Source: an uncultured Bacteroidota bacterium
Lineage (GTDB): Bacteria > Bacteroidota > Bacteroidia > Bacteroidales > P3
DNA: 64,000 nucleotides
Assembly: GCA_902771735.1 (NCBI GenBank)
Contig: CACXXO010000011.1
Span: 1-64,000 of the forward strand
Direction: 5' to 3'
In this document: positions 61,167 through 64,000 of the stretch, in pieces
Layout of the letters: every line of letters begins with the position of its first letter
Position numbering within the stretch: position 1 is the first letter of the stretch
Made by a program: the position numbers and the translations under genes
Notes under the pieces: generated by a model
Told to the model about the DNA's origin: nothing
The model's input: only the letters and a program-made list of their open reading frames with translations
The model's database searches: none

Positions 61167-64000
61167 CTATCTCACCACCTCGATGACTCCGTTGCGCTTC
61201 ACCACGCCGAAGTTGTTCTTCGCCATGAACCGGAAGTAGTAGGTGCCGTCGGGGGAATGGGTGTCGAGAGGGTTCCAGAAGTCGCTCTCCTTCGAGATGT
61301 TTTTCACATGATAGACTGGAGCACCGAAGCGGTCGTAGATCCAGAGCTCGTTCATGGAGTATTCGCCCATCTCGAGGAGGTTGACAACACGCCAGGTGTC
61401 GTTGATGCCGTCGCCGTTGGGGGTGACGAGGTTGGGGAACTGGAGGTAGGTGTTGACGATGCGGACAGGGATGGTGGCAGTGTCGGTGCAGACGAGAGTG
61501 TCGGAGCGGATGGGAGTGAGGGTGACTGTATGGGTCAGGTAGGCAATGAGGGAGACTGGGTAGCAACCAGTGTCGGTGTTGATTTCCCAGGAGTAATAGG
61601 GATCGATGGTGAGGGAAGAGTCGAAGGAGGAGGCGGAGGGGTCGAGGGGGAAGAGCCAGAGGTAGGTGCAGGTGTCGGGGGCGGAGGTGTTGAAGAACTG
61701 GATGTGCGGGTCGTGGATGGAGAGGTGGTCGGGGGAGAATAGGAAGGAGGCTGAGGGGGAGGGGCGGAGGAGGATGAGGGAGTCGCGGAGCAGGGTGTCG
61801 ACGCAGCCTTCGTCGCTGACGCTGACGAGGGAGAGGGAGAAGAGACTGGAGGTGTCGAGGAGTGGACGGAAGAGGCGGGAGGTGTCGGAGAGGGTTGTGG
61901 GCTGAGAACCGAGGGTCGAGTATGGGGAGAGAGTCCATGTCCGGGAGATGGAGATGGAGGTGTCGAGGAGGTAGAGCTGCTGGGGTTGGCAGGCGAGGAA
62001 GAGGGTGTCGACGGGATACCAGTGGATGCTGTCGAGGCTGACGATGGGCGGTGCGGGGAAGAGAGGATTGGAGGGGTAGAGTTGGACATGGACGAGGGAG
62101 TCGCATCCATGGACCGAGAGGTGGGGGGAGTCGAATGCTATGGGACCGCCGTAGTCGACGCCTTCATAGATATAGGACTGGTTGGGGCAGACAACGATGT
62201 GGTCCGATAGGTCATAGGTGGGGTAGACGGAGAGGTGGAGAGAGGTGGTGGAGTCGCAGAGGTAGATGTTGGTGTCGAGTTTGTGGACGAGGGTGTCGCT
62301 GAAGTAGAGTGTGCCGTACCAGTTGAAGCGGTCGCAGGCGGAGGCGAAGGTGTCGACGGCCGACGTGGGGCGCACCTCGAGGAAGAGACTGTGGAGGCTG
62401 TCGCAGCGTCCCTGCGGGTCGATGTGGTTGACCATGTAATGACCGGCCTCGTTGTAGGGATGGTTGAAGAAGGAGTAGGACTCATTGTCGCAGATAGAGG
62501 CGAGGAGGGTGTCGAGGACAGTGGTGGCGAGGAGAGGGCTGACTTGGAGATGGAGGTGGAAACTGCTGTCGCATCCGGCGGAGGTGAGACCGACATGGTG
62601 ATAGTCGGCGACTGCGGTGCCGGGGAGGAAGAGGGTGTCGGCATATTGGAAGGGGAGTTGCGGGGAGCAGAGGTGGACGGTGTCGAGATGGGTGTAGGAG
62701 GGAAGGACGTGGAGGAGATGGGAGACCATGTGGGTGCAGCCGTAGGGGTCGGTGGCGGTGACAGTGTAGAGGCTGTCCCCGGGGACGCAGTTGTCGGCCG
62801 AGAGAGGCAGGAACTGGTAGGAGGAGGTCTGCTGCCAGAGGGTGTCGGTGGAGGAAGCGTTGAGGAGCCGGAGGGTGTCGAGGTCACCGAGGCAGATGAG
62901 ATCGGGGCCGGTGATAAGGGGATGGGAGGGGAAGTCGACAGTGATGGGGAAGACAAGGGTGTCGGTACAAAGGCCGCCACTGATGCCGGCGACGAGGGTG
63001 ACGGTATAGGTACCGGGCTGAGAGTAGGAGGTGTAGCCGTTGTAAGAGTCGGAAGAGAGACCGTTGCCGAAGTCCCACCAAGCTGTTTCGGCCATTTCGT
63101 TGGTGGAGACAGGGTTGATACCGTCGGAGGAGACGGTGGAACGGTTGAGGAACTGGACGTTGATGCGGCAGTTGGAGTAGGAAACGATGGTGTCGACGCG
63201 AGCAAGGGGATAGCGAGAGCCGCCGAAAGCGGAGAGGGTAAATGAGCAGGAAGGATTGTTGATGAAGGAAAGGTCACAGAGGTAGACGGTGGATTGTGAG
63301 GAAGGAACGACGAGGGAGCGTGAGGTGGAGAGGGTGGAGGTGTCGGAGGTGGTGTACCAGCGGTAGTTGAAGCCTGCTGGAGCGGAGAAGATGTTGGAGT
63401 CGACATTGCCGCAGGTTTGTGTGCGGATATTTTTGAGGAGGCATTCGAGGGTGAAGTAGGCGTAGCCGTAGTGAGAGCCTTCGTTGCAGTCGTAGGTGGT
63501 GAGACGGAGATAGAGTTGTTGGCCGTGGTAGTTGGAGAGGTCGACGCCGACGGTGGTCCAGTCTTTCCATAGGACGTTGTTGGGTGCGGAGTTCCAACCG
63601 AGGTTTCGGTTGGCGATGAAGTCGGCGGCGGCGCAAGCAGGGTCGATGAGGTTGAAATTGGAGTCGAGAAGTTCGAGACGGAAGCGGGGTTGGTCCTCAG
63701 GGGCATGCATGGGATCTTGGAGGACGGCGGCATACTGCATGAGGAGGAGGGAGAAGTCAACAGTGTCGACACGGAGAGAGTAGATGACACCTTCGGCCTC
63801 AGGGAGAGAGGCGTTGGTGTTCCAGTTACCGAGGCGGACGGAAGAGGAGTAGCCTTGGGGAATAAGACGGAGTTGGTTGCCGGTGCGGGGGTCGCGAGCC
63901 GAGGTGTCGGTGTTGATGGTGTGACGGCTTTCGGGACGAAGATTGCCGAAGTCTATGGCACCACGGTTGGCGTAGGGATTGCTGTAGGAACCACTGAAGA
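61167..64000 (-). CDS. Paralogous giant surface protein with type B T9SS sorting domain (5' end outside window)
   Basis: About 943 residues are visible; the frame stays open to the window edge, so the N-terminus is missing and the ATG at 63740 is internal. From the edge inwards: SYSNPYANRGAIDFG, SSSVRLGNWNTNASLPEAEG, YAAVLQDPMHAPEDQPRFRL, a PKD domain (WWDFGNGLSSDSYNGYTSYS), four C...CDS repeats, a further PKD-like region, and the type B sorting domain (FPNLVTPNGDGINDTWRVVN ... NGVIEVVR). The order matches the C-terminal part of the 3016-residue protein. It is expected to be a T9SS client on the cell surface. It lies upstream of that gene with only 30 bases between, so the two probably form one transcript and arose by tandem duplication. 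Confidence 0.88.
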   Translation of the reverse strand, partial: FSGSYSNPYANRGAIDFGNLRPESRHTINTDTSARDPRTGNQLRLIPQGYSSSVRLGNWNTNASLPEAEGVIYSLRVDTVDFSLLLMQYAAVLQDPMHAPEDQPRFRLELLDSNFNLIDPACAAADFIANRNLGWNSAPNNVLWKDWTTVGVDLSNYHGQQLYLRLTTYDCNEGSHYGYAYFTLECLLKNIRTQTCGNVDSNIFSAPAGFNYRWYTTSDTSTLSTSRSLVVPSSQSTVYLCDLSFINNPSCSFTLSAFGGSRYPLARVDTIVSYSNCRINVQFLNRSTVSSDGINPVSTNEMAETAWWDFGNGLSSDSYNGYTSYSQPGTYTVTLVAGISGGLCTDTLVFPITVDFPSHPLITGPDLICLGDLDTLRLLNASSTDTLWQQTSSYQFLPLSADNCVPGDSLYTVTATDPYGCTHMVSHLLHVLPSYTHLDTVHLCSPQLPFQYADTLFLPGTAVADYHHVGLTSAGCDSSFHLHLQVSPLLATTVLDTLLASICDNESYSFFNHPYNEAGHYMVNHIDPQGRCDSLHSLFLEVRPTSAVDTFASACDRFNWYGTLYFSDTLVHKLDTNIYLCDSTTSLHLSVYPTYDLSDHIVVCPNQSYIYEGVDYGGPIAFDSPHLSVHGCDSLVHVQLYPSNPLFPAPPIVSLDSIHWYPVDTLFLACQPQQLYLLDTSISISRTWTLSPYSTLGSQPTTLSDTSRLFRPLLDTSSLFSLSLVSVSDEGCVDTLLRDSLILLRPSPSASFLFSPDHLSIHDPHIQFFNTSAPDTCTYLWLFPLDPSASSFDSSLTIDPYYSWEINTDTGCYPVSLIAYLTHTVTLTPIRSDTLVCTDTATIPVRIVNTYLQFPNLVTPNGDGINDTWRVVNLLEMGEYSMNELWIYDRFGAPVYHVKNISKESDFWNPLDTHSPDGTYYFRFMAKNNFGVVKRNGVIEVVR
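61171..61560 (-). repeat. Near-identical 3' end shared with the neighbouring paralog (copy 2)
   Basis: Counterpart of 52090-52480. Differences are mostly synonymous, and protein differences in the last ~90 residues are few (for example DIW against DTW, DTRSPDG against DTHSPDG, GLVKRNG against GVVKRNG). Confidence 0.88.
62070..62700 (-). repeat. Array of four CDS-type repeats in the partial paralog
   Basis: Four units that correspond in order to units 1, 2, 3 and 8 of the array at 53018-54330: LCSPQLPFQYADTLFLPGTA, ICDNESYSFFNHPYNEAGHY, ACDRFNWYGTLYFSDT and VCPNQSYIYEGVDYGGPIAF. The last is almost the same in both proteins. Confidence 0.85.

Overview
The window looks like chromosomal DNA from a member of the Bacteroidota, most likely order Bacteroidales. 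Supporting features: a type IX secretion (T9SS) translocon gene (sprA/sov) next to ruvA; four secreted giants with T9SS C-terminal sorting domains (two type A, two type B); a TonB receptor with a carboxypeptidase-regulatory-like N-terminus followed by a DUF4249 lipoprotein; a DUF6266 gene; a radical SAM/lipoprotein pair; and promoters of the Bacteroides type (TTTG, about 19-21 nt, TAnnTTTG). Most genes are fairly GC-rich. One two-gene patch at 44831-45987 is clearly more AT-rich.

Layout. 1-199: start of a DUF6266 gene leaving the window on the minus strand. 664-20821: a long plus-strand run with very short gaps: M64 peptidase, beta-helix lipoprotein, ruvA, a gingipain-like C25 protease, sprA, a TPR protein, a DedA-family membrane protein, sufS, recN and aroK. 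20822-23933 (minus): a two-domain nucleoside kinase and Xaa-Pro aminopeptidase. 24578-35038: a 3486-residue adhesin-like protein made mostly of InlB-type repeats. 35386-40854: glnA, folK, TonB receptor and DUF4249 lipoprotein, partly overlapping. 41224-41826: rplU-rpmA. 41912-42967 (minus): DAHP synthase/chorismate mutase. 43067-44822: an rSAM/lipoprotein unit containing a tiny frameshifted lipoprotein-like ORF. 44831-45987: AT-rich pair of unknown genes ending tail to tail. 46204-51895: metK, pdxJ, a CDF transporter and a GH20-type hexosaminidase. 52086-64000 (minus): two tandem paralogous type-B T9SS giants, the second cut by the window edge.

How they fit together. SprA is the outer-membrane T9SS channel, and the C25 protease, the 3486-residue protein and the two type-B giants are probable clients. 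The rest is housekeeping: recombination and repair, Fe-S assembly, aromatic amino acids, folate, PLP, SAM, nitrogen assimilation and ribosomal proteins.

The least explained structures are: (1) four intergenic elements built from 11-nt tandem units starting near ACTCC and mirrored into palindromes; (2) the rSAM/lipoprotein locus with its small coupled ORF; (3) a roughly 165-residue module inserted twice at the same point inside InlB-type repeats of the giant adhesin; (4) two giant paralogs whose last ~390 bp are nearly identical while their repeat numbers differ (8 against 4). All family assignments come from reading motifs by eye; no database search was run.
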